The notes beneath the pieces are model-generated. The model saw only the letters and a program-made list of their open reading frames with translations, was not told the DNA's origin and did not search any database. From contig NZ_FNUC01000004.1 of NCBI RefSeq assembly GCF_900106035.1, positions 3,571,722 through 3,635,721 on the forward strand: a DNA stretch of 64,000 nucleotides. Direction: 5' to 3'. The translations under genes and the position numbers were made by a program. Every line of letters begins with the position of its first letter. Position 1 is the first letter of the stretch. The stretch is from Jiangella alba (GTDB lineage Bacteria > Actinomycetota > Actinomycetes > Jiangellales > Jiangellaceae). Below are positions 9,784-17,917 of the stretch, piece by piece.

Positions 9784-9864
9784 CGCGACTAGCTCCCTTT
9801 CCTTGCCGGAATGGAACCGAGCTCCGCGCATGCAAAGGGAGCGGCCAGAGCGGCCGACGAGTAG

Positions 9865-9893
9865 TGCAACCGGATGCATGCAAGCGGTTGCAA
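9865..9893. promoter_or_regulatory. Tandem LacI-family operators
   Basis: Two directly abutting 14-base near-palindromes are visible: TGCAACCGGATGCA (9865-9878) and TGCAAGCGGTTGCA (9879-9892). The second matches the GCAA-N-CG-N-TTGC core also present in front of the lacI-type gene (13995-14006). LacI-family regulators of actinobacteria typically bind such sites. They begin three bases after the -10 hexamer, so an occupied site would block initiation of the propeller operon. Binding by the LacI protein encoded at 14049 is inferred. Confidence 0.7.
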
Positions 9894-9896
9894 GGC

Positions 9897-9925
9897 AAGC
9901 TAGCGGTCTGGCCGCGAGCCGTCAA
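9897..9925 (-). promoter_or_regulatory. Promoter of the beta-propeller operon
   Basis: On the minus strand TTGACG (9925-9920), a 17-base spacer and TAGCTT (9902-9897) form a good primary-sigma promoter. The -35 box overlaps the stop codon of the upstream DUF4127 gene. The operator pair lies immediately downstream. This gives the propeller genes their own start independent of the upstream enzyme genes. Confidence 0.6.
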
Positions 9926-11415
9926 GAGGTCGTGGTGGCCGCCCGCGTCAGGTCGAAGTCGACGGTGAACGTGTACGACCAGGGCAGTCGCGCGTCGTCG
10001 ATGCGCCAGCCGGCGAGCGCGCCGACACCGGCGGCCCAGGCGCGAAGGTCGCGGGTGATGCGGTCGTGGACCGCGGGCAACTCGTCGAGTGGCGGGTCGA
10101 GCAGCCCGCGGGCGGCGGCCTCGTCCTGGATGCTCCGCCGCACCACCGGGAGGTAGTGGGCATCCTCGATGATCTTGCGGGCGAGGAACCGCTTGCGTTC
10201 GGCGGCCGCGGCCTCGGTGCCGGCCAGGACGGCCGCGACACCGGCGGCGAGGGTGGTGCCGATCGAGTTGCCGGCGGTGTTCCAGCCGCCGTAGGCGGCC
10301 AGGCGCCCCAGCACGGACCGGGCGTCCAGCGCCTCGACCAGCCGCGGGTCGCCGCCGTTGGCGTAGTGCACGTCGGCCAGCGCCACCACGTGGCCGCCGT
10401 CGAGCAGCCGTTCGACGGCGTCGACGAGCGGCTCCACGGGCGCCGCCGCGGCGAGGTCCGGCGGCGAGGACACCCAGTCGCCGGGCTCGCGCGCCGGTGG
10501 GTGGACGGCGACGACGAGGTCCGCGTCGGCGGGATCGTCCACCTGGACGCCGCCGACGGCCCGGATCTGGTTCCCGAGACCGACCCGCAGTGGCCGGTCC
10601 TCGTACGGCGCGATGCGGTCGAGACCGGCCTCGTCCGGGCAGACGACCGCGATGCGCGGCCGGACCCCGGCGGCGCCCGCCGCGACGCGCGCCACCAGGA
10701 CGCTGGGCACCTCGTCGGCGCCCGGGTACATCAGCACGTCGGCGCCGAGGCGGTCCGCCCAGTGCCCGAGCAGGCGGCGCTCGGCCGCCGGCAGGCCGCG
10801 CGGCGCGGTGTCGTCCGAGGAGATCACCAGCGTGTCGAAGACGCCGTCGGCCGCCAGCTCCAGCGCGGCGAGGTTGACCGCGTGGTTGCGGGCGCGCCGC
10901 CGCACGAGGTCGCGCACGTACTCGCCGGGGACGCGGGCGCGGGCGTCGGCGACGGTGGCCTCGTCGGTCTCGCCGAGCGACGCCTCGTCCCACAGCCGGG
11001 AGAGCGTCCCGAGCAGCGCGCCGTGCGTGGCCCAGTACCCGGGTTCCTGCCGGGAGCGGGCGCGGTTGTCGTAGGTGGGCAGCCGCGTCACGACGCCGTA
11101 GGCGGTCACCGGCGTGCCGAGCTCGCGTAGGACGGACAGCCGCGGGACGACGTCGGCCATCCGGTCCTCGGTGTTGCGCGACGGGATCAGCCCGCCGTGC
11201 ACGAGCAGCTCGAGCGAGACCAGCACGTGGTCGACGTCCGGCGCGACGCGACGCAGCCACTCGGCGAGGCCGGCGGTGTCGGCGGGCGTCCGGAACGACG
11301 GCATCAACTCCTGCGGCGGGGTCAGGACGTCGACGCCGGCGCAGCGGCCGATCGTCGCCGCGTAGCCGCGGGTGTTCGGCCGCTCGTCGGGCGGGAGCAG
11401 GGCGATGCGGGTCAC
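9922..11415 (-). CDS. DUF4127 family protein
   Basis: A 497-residue protein recognisable as DUF4127, whose reaction is not known. Conserved blocks are LLPPDERPNTRGYA at the start, RLPTYDNRARSRQEP near residue 150, SSDDTAPRGLP near 210, YPGADEVPSVLVAR near 240, DVHYANGGDPRLV near 360 and AYGGWNTAGNSIGTTLAAG near 390. Charged and small residues in these blocks (the DD of SSDDTAP, the D and N of DVHYANGGD) suggest an active or metal site, but this is inference. No signal peptide, so cytoplasmic. The GTG start is chosen because GGAAGG lies eight bases upstream and the family begins with LLPPDERP; the longer upstream frame overlaps the neighbouring gene. It sits 23 bases after the enolase-superfamily gene and shares its transcript. 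Confidence 0.9.
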   Translation of the reverse strand: MTRIALLPPDERPNTRGYAATIGRCAGVDVLTPPQELMPSFRTPADTAGLAEWLRRVAPDVDHVLVSLELLVHGGLIPSRNTEDRMADVVPRLSVLRELGTPVTAYGVVTRLPTYDNRARSRQEPGYWATHGALLGTLSRLWDEASLGETDEATVADARARVPGEYVRDLVRRRARNHAVNLAALELAADGVFDTLVISSDDTAPRGLPAAERRLLGHWADRLGADVLMYPGADEVPSVLVARVAAGAAGVRPRIAVVCPDEAGLDRIAPYEDRPLRVGLGNQIRAVGGVQVDDPADADLVVAVHPPAREPGDWVSSPPDLAAAAPVEPLVDAVERLLDGGHVVALADVHYANGGDPRLVEALDARSVLGRLAAYGGWNTAGNSIGTTLAAGVAAVLAGTEAAAAERKRFLARKIIEDAHYLPVVRRSIQDEAAARGLLDPPLDELPAVHDRITRDLRAWAAGVGALAGWRIDDARLPWSYTFTVDFDLTRAATTTS

Positions 11416-11438
11416 GTCGGGCACCTTCCGGAGAGCGG

Positions 11439-12755
11439 TCAGTAGAGGCCGGGCTCGGCCGGCGCGCAGATCGTCACAGCGCCGTCGCGCACGGTCGTGA
11501 GGTCCGGCCGCTCGCCGCCGAGCCGTGCGTTGGCCGCCGGCGCGTACTGGCGGCTGTTGTACTCCAGATGCGGCGAGGGCAGGTCGAACAGGCTGACCAG
11601 CCGGGCCGAGTGCACCAGCGCCAGGTCGACCGCGGTGAGGTCCTGGACCGTCACGTAGAGACCGGCCGCCTTGGCGGCGGCGTGCGCGAGCAGCGCCGCG
11701 CTGTGCCCCTTGCCCGCCTTGACGACGACCCCGCTCCAGCCGGCGTCGCGCAGCGCCGGCACGGCCTGCGGGTCGGTCAGGCCCTCGTCCATGACGACGG
11801 GGACGCGGCGACCGGCGCGGGCCAGCCCGGCCGGGTCCGGCGTGGAGTCCCGCGGCACCGGCTGCTCGACGTAGGCCACGGCCCGCCCGGCCGCCGGATC
11901 GATCCGCTCGAGCCGGTCCAGCAGGTCGCCGACGTCGTCCGGCTTCTGGCAGCCCTCGTTCGGGTCGATGGCCAGCGCCAGGTCGAGGCCGAGGTCGCGG
12001 CCCAGCCGGTGGACGTCGGCCACCCGGCGGGCGTCCTCGCCCGTGTCGCGCCCGTGCACCTTGACCTTCACGTGCCGCACGCCGTCGGCCGTCAGCCACT
12101 CGCGCAGCGACCGGCGGCCGTCCGCGGCGTCGTCCGGCTCCAGCGGGTCGGACCCGCCGACCACGTGCTGGACCTCCAGCCGGGTCCGCCGGGCGGCGAG
12201 GAAGTCGCCCGGCCAGCGGCCGCTCAGCGCCGGGCGGAGCCGCACGCCGAGGTCGTCGCGCAGGTGCCGGCCGGTGTACATCGTGTGGGCCGGGAGCTGC
12301 GCGGCCCGGGCCCAGGCGTCGTGCAGCGCGTTGTCGACGGCGCCGAGCGACAGCAGCGCGGCCAGCGGCGGCACCGGCTCGCCGAGCCCGACGGCCGCGG
12401 CGGCGCCCGCGGCGGCGTCGCCCAGGGCCTCGTGGGCGTCGAACCATCGGCCGATCGGGTCGGCCGGCGGCAGGCCGCACGCCTCGCCGGCCAGCCGGCG
12501 GGTCAGGTCGCGCAGGACGGCGTCGCGCTGCTCGACCGTGAGGTCCGAACGGGGCCAGGCCCACGGGACCGAGAGGATCGACGCGCCGCGGCCGGTGGCC
12601 GTCCGGCCCGCGCGGTTGCGGACGTCCACCTCGACGACCGCGACCGTGAACCAGGCGATGGTCCGCCCGCTGATGACGAAGGGGTGGGCGAGGTCGGTCT
12701 GCGTGAACGTCACCCGGGCGTCGAGCACCTCGACGTCGGTGTCGATCTCGGTCAC
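11439..12755 (-). CDS. Enolase-superfamily dehydratase or racemase (MR/MLE-type)
   Basis: A 438-residue cytoplasmic enzyme of the mandelate racemase/muconate-lactonizing group, which abstracts a proton alpha to a carboxylate using bound magnesium. Visible: a KxK motif in RHVKVKVHG, metal ligands in LALAIDPNEG, YVEQPV and VVMDEGLTD, and a lysine in VVVKAGKGH facing the first pair. An opposing lysine pair with Asp/Glu/Glu ligands is the usual arrangement for racemase/epimerase or MLE-like chemistry; sugar-acid dehydratases often use His instead, so the reaction remains open. The GTG start overlaps the upstream epimerase stop by four bases (GTGA), showing translational coupling. With the AGE epimerase and DUF4127 gene it probably processes a sugar or uronate released outside by the propeller proteins. 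Confidence 0.88.
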   Translation of the reverse strand: MTEIDTDVEVLDARVTFTQTDLAHPFVISGRTIAWFTVAVVEVDVRNRAGRTATGRGASILSVPWAWPRSDLTVEQRDAVLRDLTRRLAGEACGLPPADPIGRWFDAHEALGDAAAGAAAAVGLGEPVPPLAALLSLGAVDNALHDAWARAAQLPAHTMYTGRHLRDDLGVRLRPALSGRWPGDFLAARRTRLEVQHVVGGSDPLEPDDAADGRRSLREWLTADGVRHVKVKVHGRDTGEDARRVADVHRLGRDLGLDLALAIDPNEGCQKPDDVGDLLDRLERIDPAAGRAVAYVEQPVPRDSTPDPAGLARAGRRVPVVMDEGLTDPQAVPALRDAGWSGVVVKAGKGHSAALLAHAAAKAAGLYVTVQDLTAVDLALVHSARLVSLFDLPSPHLEYNSRQYAPAANARLGGERPDLTTVRDGAVTICAPAEPGLY

Positions 12756-13978
12756 GGCTGGGCCTCCAGTTCGACGAGCTGCAGCAGATTGCGGGCGATG
12801 TGGAACGGGTCCTTCACCGGCAGCGCCACGACCTCGTCGAGCGGCCGGCCGGCGCGGTCGCGGATCTGGATCCACTCCGCGCCGTCGGCGCCGCCGGGGA
12901 AGGTGTCCAGCGTGTAGTCCCAGATGCGGTCGAACCACTCGCCCGCGCCGGTGTCGCCGTAGCGGCGCGCGGCCAGCGCCGTCGTGTAGGCGGCCTCCGT
13001 GTGCACCCACCAGAGCTTGGTGTCCCAGGTGCGGGCGAGCAGCCGCTCGTACGGCGTGCCCGAGTCGTGGCCGCGCGGTGCCGCGGGCGCGGCGCGGTCG
13101 ACGTAGCGGAACAGGCCGCCGTGGGTCTCGTCCCAGGCCGACGCGCACAGCGGCGCCACGCTGGCCAGCAGGTCCGGCACGACGTCCCGGCGGCCGAGCA
13201 GCTCGGCCGTGTGCAGGGCGACCCAGAGGCCCTCCAGCGCGTGGCCGGGCACCCGGTGCCGCGCCACCAGCGTCTCGTCCAGGCCCGGGCCGGTCGGCCG
13301 CATCTCCACGAAGGTGCCGTCGGGGAGCCGGTGGCCGAGCATGACGTCCAGCGCGGAGTCCAGGCGGTCGCGGTCCGGCTCCGGCAGACCGCCGAGCCGC
13401 TGCCGGGCCTCCGCGTGCACGAGCAGCGTGTTGAGCAGGATCATCCGCGGCCCGAACGCGGCGAACCCGGGCGGGACGTCGTACGGCGGCGTCGGCGCGG
13501 TGCCGTCGTCGATGTCGCGCGCGGCCCGCGCCAGGATCGGCTCGGCCAACTCCAGCCAGCCCGGCTCCGCGGTGACGGCGGCCAGTTCGGCCAGCCCCAT
13601 GACCACGAAGCAGTCGGCGTACACGCTGCGCGTCTCGCCGTTCGGCCCGGCCGCCGGCGTGCCGTCGGTGGCCGTGACGAAGTGGCACGTCGCGTCGTCG
13701 CGGATGGCGTGACGGGCGAGGAACGCCGCGCCGGCCTCGGCGTGCCGGACGAGGGCGGCGGCGTCGGCGTCGAGCCGGTCGCGGTCGGCCAGCCCGGCCG
13801 CACGGGCGAGCAGCCAGACGAAGCGCCCCTGCGACCACGTGTACTTGTCGGTCGACGCCAGCGTGCGGCCGCGGTTGTCGAAACACGTGTGGAAACCGCC
13901 GTGCCCGGGGTCGATCCCGTGCTCCAGCCAGAACGGCAGGATGACCTTCTCCAGTTCGGTCCGAGCGTTGGATCGCAT
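12752..13978 (-). CDS. AGE-family sugar epimerase/isomerase
   Basis: A 408-residue member of the N-acylglucosamine 2-epimerase family, alpha6/alpha6-barrel enzymes interconverting free sugars such as glucose/mannose, mannose/fructose or cellobiose/glucosylmannose. Supporting motifs are GGFHTCFDNRGR, KYTWSQGRFVWLLAR (helix 2), GHALEGLWVALHTAE (catalytic His region) and TKLWWVHTEAAYTTAL (second His). Length fits the family. The ATG at 13978 is preferred over a TTG at 14008 because TTGAGGAAAG lies just before it, while the TTG is inside the operator. First gene of a three-gene operon ending at 9922, divergent from the LacI gene. The exact sugar cannot be told from sequence. Confidence 0.9.
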   Translation of the reverse strand: MRSNARTELEKVILPFWLEHGIDPGHGGFHTCFDNRGRTLASTDKYTWSQGRFVWLLARAAGLADRDRLDADAAALVRHAEAGAAFLARHAIRDDATCHFVTATDGTPAAGPNGETRSVYADCFVVMGLAELAAVTAEPGWLELAEPILARAARDIDDGTAPTPPYDVPPGFAAFGPRMILLNTLLVHAEARQRLGGLPEPDRDRLDSALDVMLGHRLPDGTFVEMRPTGPGLDETLVARHRVPGHALEGLWVALHTAELLGRRDVVPDLLASVAPLCASAWDETHGGLFRYVDRAAPAAPRGHDSGTPYERLLARTWDTKLWWVHTEAAYTTALAARRYGDTGAGEWFDRIWDYTLDTFPGGADGAEWIQIRDRAGRPLDEVVALPVKDPFHIARNLLQLVELEAQP

Positions 13979-13992
13979 CGCTTTCCTCAAGG

Positions 13993-14040
13993 TAGCAATC
14001 GCTTGCAATGGATTTTCGCGGCTACAGTAGCGCGTGGGAA
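13993..14040 (-). promoter_or_regulatory. LacI-type operator and divergent promoters
   Basis: The operator AGCAATCGCTTGCA (13994-14007) has the GCAA-N-CG-N-TTGC core of the site at 9880-9891. On the minus strand TTCCCA (14040-14035), 17 bases and GAAAAT (14017-14012) form a plausible promoter for the epimerase operon, with the operator starting three bases after the -10, exactly as at 9897. On the plus strand TACAGT (14023-14028) is a likely -10 for the lacI-type gene, so the same operator would overlap its -35 region and allow autoregulation. Confidence 0.6.
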
Positions 14041-14048
14041 GGAGAGCA

Positions 14049-15059
14049 GTGACAGGCGAACGATCGAAACGGGTGACGATCTACTCGATCGCCCAGGAAT
14101 GCGGCGTCTCGGCGTCCACCGTGTCCCGGGCCTTCACCCGCCCCGACATCGTGAACGACGACGTCCGCGAGCGCATCCATGCCGTCGCGAGGCGCCTGGG
14201 CTACCAGCCGAACAAGGCCGCGCGAGGACTGGCCACCGGCCGCGCGGGCATGGTGGGCCTGCTCGTCCCCGACATCACCAACCCGTTCTTCCCGCCGCTC
14301 GTCCGCGCCATCCAGAAGGCCGCGTCGGTCCAGGACTGGTCCGTCCTGCTGCTCGACGCCGACGAGGTGGCGCACGAGGAGACCGAGCTCGTCGAGCAGG
14401 TCAGGGCCCAGGTCGACGGCCTGATCGTCGCGTCGCCGCGCTCGCCCGACGCCGACCTCGAGGCCACCCTCGGCGACCTCCCCGCCGTCATCGTCAACCG
14501 CGTCGTCGCCGGCCGCCCGAGCGTCGTCTGCGACAACTCGGCGGCGCTGACCGCCGCCGGGCAGCACCTGCACCAGCTCGGGCACCGGCGGTTCGCGCTG
14601 CTGCGCGGCCCCGAGGCATCCTGGGCGGCGCGGCAGCGGGCCGAGGCCATCCGTGCCTGGGCGCTCGCGGCCGGGGTCGAGCTGGTCGAGCTCGGCGACT
14701 TCGCCGCGTCCTACGAGGGCGGGCGCGAGGCGGCGCCGGCGCTGCTCGGCAGCGACGCCACCGCGGCGTTCGCGTTCGACGACCTCATGGCCTGCGGGGT
14801 GCTGGCCGGCCTGGCCGAGGCCGGCCGCTCCGTTCCCGACGACCACAGCCTGGTCGGCTGCGACGACGTCCTCCTGGCCCAGACGGTGACCCCCAGCCTC
14901 ACCACCGTCACGGCCCCGGTCGGCGAGCTGGGCTCGACGGCCATCGCCCTCCTCCGTGCCGCCATGCGCGGCGACGACGCCCGCGAGGTCCGCCTCGACG
15001 GCACGCTCTCGCTGCGCGCGTCCACCGGCGCCGTCCCGGCCGGAGTCGTCAGCGGCTGA
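14049..15059 (+). CDS. LacI-family transcriptional regulator
   Basis: A 336-residue DNA-binding repressor. The N-terminal helix-turn-helix is VTIYSIAQECGVSASTVSRAF, followed by the hinge LGYQPNKAARGLATGR and a periplasmic-binding-like sensor domain (LVPDITNPFFPPLVRAIQ, VGCDDVLLAQTVTPSLTTV). Length and order are standard for LacI/GalR proteins. The GTG at 14049 is chosen because GGAAGGAGAG lies before it; a GTG at 14034 would add five residues but lacks a ribosome-binding site. It is transcribed divergently from the epimerase operon across a GCAANCGNTTGC operator and probably represses that operon, the propeller operon and itself until a sugar ligand is bound. The inducer is unknown. Confidence 0.93.
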   Translation: MTGERSKRVTIYSIAQECGVSASTVSRAFTRPDIVNDDVRERIHAVARRLGYQPNKAARGLATGRAGMVGLLVPDITNPFFPPLVRAIQKAASVQDWSVLLLDADEVAHEETELVEQVRAQVDGLIVASPRSPDADLEATLGDLPAVIVNRVVAGRPSVVCDNSAALTAAGQHLHQLGHRRFALLRGPEASWAARQRAEAIRAWALAAGVELVELGDFAASYEGGREAAPALLGSDATAAFAFDDLMACGVLAGLAEAGRSVPDDHSLVGCDDVLLAQTVTPSLTTVTAPVGELGSTAIALLRAAMRGDDAREVRLDGTLSLRASTGAVPAGVVSG

Positions 15060-15140
15060 CCGCGGCGTATTCGCGCTGGTGAGCTCCACCCCCTCGCCAC
15101 CGGCGTTGTCAGCCGGGCCAGGATCCCCCGGGCCGAGGTT

Positions 15141-15170
15141 GGTCACGGGGACATGGCCGGTGCCGTGACC
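15141..15170. promoter_or_regulatory. Inverted repeat upstream of the decarboxylase/transport operon
   Basis: GGTCACGG (15141-15148) and CCGTGACC (15163-15170) are perfect eight-base arms 14 bases apart, 62 bases before the start codon at 15232. A possible -10 (TAGATT, 15178-15183) lies just downstream. An operator is more likely than a terminator, since there is no T tract. The cognate regulator is not known; the PucR-type gene at 23605 is a candidate. Confidence 0.4.
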
Positions 15171-15231
15171 TGCTGCCTAGATTGACGAGCATGCCGGGCA
15201 CCTCGGGCCCCGGAGCGCGAGGGGGAGCGGT

Positions 15232-16818
15232 GTGCGAATGGACTGGATGACCGGCGGCCAGGCGGCGGTGACGGCGCTGGCCGCCCACGGCGTCGAGGTG
15301 GTCTTCGGGATCCCCGGCAGCCACAACCTGGAGATCTACCGGCACCTGACGGCGGCCGGCATCCGGCACGTCGTCTGCCGGCACGAGCAGGGCGCCGGTT
15401 ACGCGGCCGACGGGTACGCGCGGGTCGCCGGGCGGCCCGGGGTGATCGTCACGACCAGCGGGCCGGGCATCCTCAACGCGGCGGCGTCGCTCGCCAGCGC
15501 TTACGGCGACTCAGTGCCGGTGCTGGCCCTCACGCCGGGCCCGCCGCGCGGCACCGAGCGGCTGGACCGCGGCTGGATGCACGAGGTGAAGGACCAGCGC
15601 GCCGCGCTGGACGCGATCGTGGACCGCGCCGTGCGCTGCGAGAGCCCGCAGGCGGTGGCCGACGCGGTCGGCGACGTGTTCGCCGGCTGGGCCGTCACCC
15701 GGACCCGCCCGGTCGTGCTGGAGATCCCGGTCGACGTGCTCGCCGAGGCCGGCCCGGTCAGGCCCATCGGCGTCCGGCCCGCGCCGGCCGCGCCGGTCGC
15801 GCCGGACGCCGCGCTGGTCCGGGCGGCGGGCGTGCTCGACGCCGCCGCCACACCGGTCGTCGTCGCCGGTGGCGGGGCGATCCGCGCCACGGCGGCGGTG
15901 CGCGCGCTGGCCGAGCGGCTGGGCGCGCCGGTCGTCGAGACCCAGCGCGGCAAGGGCGTTCTGCCGGCCGGTCACGAGCTCGCCGTCGGGCCGGCGCTGG
16001 GCACCACCGCCGGACGGGCGCTCGTCCGCGCGGCGGACGCCGTCCTCGTCGTCGGCACCGAGCTGAGCGACGCCGAGGCCGGCGGCGAGTCGCTGGTCTG
16101 CACCGGCACCGTGATCCGGGTGGACCTCAGCCAGGCCCAGTTGCACAAGAACCTGCCCGCCGACCTGCCGCTGCTGGGCGACGCCCGACGGGTGCTGGAC
16201 CGGCTGGCCGTGCTCGTCCAGCCGGCCGGCGACGACAGCGGCGCCACTCGCGCGCGGCAGGCCGCCGACGCCGTCGCCGCGGAACTCGACGAGATGCTGC
16301 GGCCGCGCCGCTGGATCCACGACGCGCTGGTGAAGGTGCTGCCGGCCGGCGCCGTGCTCACCGGCGACAGCTCACAGGTGACCTACAAGGGGACCATCCA
16401 CCTGTGGCCCGCGCCGGCGCCGGACCGCGTCCTGGCGCCGTCCGGGTTCGCCACCCTCGGCTACGCCGTCCCGGCCGCCGTCGGCGCGACCGTGGCCGGC
16501 CCCGGCGTGCCGGTCGTCGCCGTGCTCGGCGACGGCGCCCTGATGTTCAGCGTCCAGGAGCTGCGGACCGCCGCCGACCTCGGACGCCCGCTGCCGGTCG
16601 TCGTCGCCGACAACGGCGGCTACGCCGAGATCGCCGAGGAGATGGACGCCGCGGGGATCCCGCGGCTCGGCGTCGACCTGCCACCGCCGGACTATCCGGC
16701 ACTGGCCGCCGCCATGGGCGCGGCCTACGCGGCCGTGACGGACGCGGCGACGCTCGCCGACGCCCTCGCCGCCGCGCTCGACCATCCGGGGCCGACGTTG
16801 ATCCTGGCCCGGTCCTGA
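15232..16818 (+). CDS. Thiamine-diphosphate decarboxylase, acetolactate-synthase/AruI-like
   Basis: A 528-residue three-domain ThDP enzyme. The N-terminal domain has FGIPGSHNLEIYRHL and the cofactor-activating glutamate (E52) in RHEQGAGYAADGYARV. The middle domain starts near residue 190. The C-terminal domain carries the ThDP/magnesium motif from GDGALMFSVQELR (about 433) to ADNGGY (about 463). The N-terminal block resembles 5-guanidino-2-oxopentanoate decarboxylase (AruI) of the arginine transaminase route more than a true acetolactate synthase. The downstream polyamine-type importer would fit such a substrate, but this is inference; a general 2-oxoacid decarboxylase is the safe call. The GTG start has GGGGGAGCG before it. 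Confidence 0.85.
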   Translation: MRMDWMTGGQAAVTALAAHGVEVVFGIPGSHNLEIYRHLTAAGIRHVVCRHEQGAGYAADGYARVAGRPGVIVTTSGPGILNAAASLASAYGDSVPVLALTPGPPRGTERLDRGWMHEVKDQRAALDAIVDRAVRCESPQAVADAVGDVFAGWAVTRTRPVVLEIPVDVLAEAGPVRPIGVRPAPAAPVAPDAALVRAAGVLDAAATPVVVAGGGAIRATAAVRALAERLGAPVVETQRGKGVLPAGHELAVGPALGTTAGRALVRAADAVLVVGTELSDAEAGGESLVCTGTVIRVDLSQAQLHKNLPADLPLLGDARRVLDRLAVLVQPAGDDSGATRARQAADAVAAELDEMLRPRRWIHDALVKVLPAGAVLTGDSSQVTYKGTIHLWPAPAPDRVLAPSGFATLGYAVPAAVGATVAGPGVPVVAVLGDGALMFSVQELRTAADLGRPLPVVVADNGGYAEIAEEMDAAGIPRLGVDLPPPDYPALAAAMGAAYAAVTDAATLADALAAALDHPGPTLILARS

Positions 16819-16843
16819 CAACCAGAGAATGAGGTCGATTGCC

Positions 16844-17917
16844 ATGAAGAGCAGAAACCTGGCCGTCGCGAGCATCGCCGGCGCCGCCGCGCTGCTGCTG
16901 GCCGCCTGCGGAGGCGGTGGCGACACCGCGCAGACCGGCGGCGGCGACGGCGGTTCGGTCACGTTCGTCGCCTGGGGCGGCAACGCCCAGGAGGCCGCGA
17001 CCAAGGGCTGGCTCGAGCCGTTCTCCGAGGAGACCGGCATCCAGGTCGTCCAGGACAGCCCCAACGACTACGCGAAGTTCCAGCAGATGGTCGAGAGCGG
17101 CAACGTCATCTGGGACGTCGTCCAGTCCGGCTCCGACATCGGCGTGGTCGACGACCCCAACGGCATCCTCACCGAGATCGACTGCACGGTGGTGCCCTGC
17201 GACGAGCTGAACGGCCTGTTCGGGGCGGAGAAGTACGGCATCCCGGCGCTGGTGTTCAGCGTCGTGCTCGGCTACAACACCGAGGCGTTCGACCAGGCGC
17301 CGACGTCGTGGGCCGACTTCTTCGACGTCGAGGCGTTCCCCGGCAAGCGGGCCATCTACGCCAAGGACGCCTCCGGCGGACTGCAGGGCCTGCTCGACCT
17401 CGCGCTCATCCAGGACGGCGTCCCCATCGACGAGCTGTACCCGCTGGACGTCGAGCGGGCCCTGGCCAAGCTGGAGACGATCAAGGACCACCTGATCTTC
17501 TACAACGACTTCGCCGAGTGCACGAACCTGCTCGCGACCGGCGAGGCCGTCATGGCCAACTGCTACAACGGCCGCATCGCGCTGGCCGAGGAGGAGGGGC
17601 TGCCGGTCGGCCTCGTGTGGTCGAACCAGGTGCAGTACGCCGACTACATGGTCGTGCCGAAGGGCGCTCCGGCCGAGGAGAACGCCATGCGGCTGATCGC
17701 CTACATGGTCGACAAGGACACCAGCGCCCAGCTGGGCAGCTTCATCGCCTACGGCTCGCCGAACCCGCAGGCGTCGCCGGACCCGGACGTCGCGGACACG
17801 CTGCCGACGTCGAACGAGCTGTCCGGCGCCGACGCCCCGATCCGCATCGACGACGCGTGGTGGGTCGAGAACCTCGAGGCCGTCAACCAGCGCTGGGCGG
17901 AGTGGAAGGCCCAGTGA
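16844..17917 (+). CDS. ABC transporter binding lipoprotein, spermidine/putrescine (PotD) type
   Basis: A 357-residue exported lipoprotein with signal peptide and lipobox LLLAAC (Cys22), then a glycine-rich linker. The mature part starts VTFVAWGGNAQEAATKGWLEPF, typical of PotD/PotF-like binding proteins, and includes WDVVQSGSDIGVVDD and NCYNGRIALAEEEGLPVGLVW. It should capture a small, probably cationic amine or amino-acid derivative outside the cell for the permeases encoded next. The ATG at 16844 has GAGG nine bases upstream; an in-frame ATG at 16829 is possible but would add five residues before the signal peptide. It is 25 bases after the decarboxylase gene and overlaps the next gene by four bases. 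Confidence 0.9.
   Translation: MKSRNLAVASIAGAAALLLAACGGGGDTAQTGGGDGGSVTFVAWGGNAQEAATKGWLEPFSEETGIQVVQDSPNDYAKFQQMVESGNVIWDVVQSGSDIGVVDDPNGILTEIDCTVVPCDELNGLFGAEKYGIPALVFSVVLGYNTEAFDQAPTSWADFFDVEAFPGKRAIYAKDASGGLQGLLDLALIQDGVPIDELYPLDVERALAKLETIKDHLIFYNDFAECTNLLATGEAVMANCYNGRIALAEEEGLPVGLVWSNQVQYADYMVVPKGAPAEENAMRLIAYMVDKDTSAQLGSFIAYGSPNPQASPDPDVADTLPTSNELSGADAPIRIDDAWWVENLEAVNQRWAEWKAQ

Noticed and set aside
9784-9879. Upstream start at 9879 for propeller paralogue 4
   Set aside because: It would translate from inside the operator and put 32 odd residues before the signal peptide. The ATG at 9783 has AAGGGAG upstream.
13979-14008. TTG start at 14008 for the AGE epimerase
   Set aside because: It lies inside the LacI-type operator and downstream of the predicted start site by almost nothing. 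The ATG at 13978 has a proper ribosome-binding site.
15232-16818. Calling the ThDP enzyme ilvB (acetolactate synthase)
   Set aside because: No small regulatory subunit or ilvC is nearby, the N-terminal block resembles AruI-type decarboxylases, and the context is catabolic transport.
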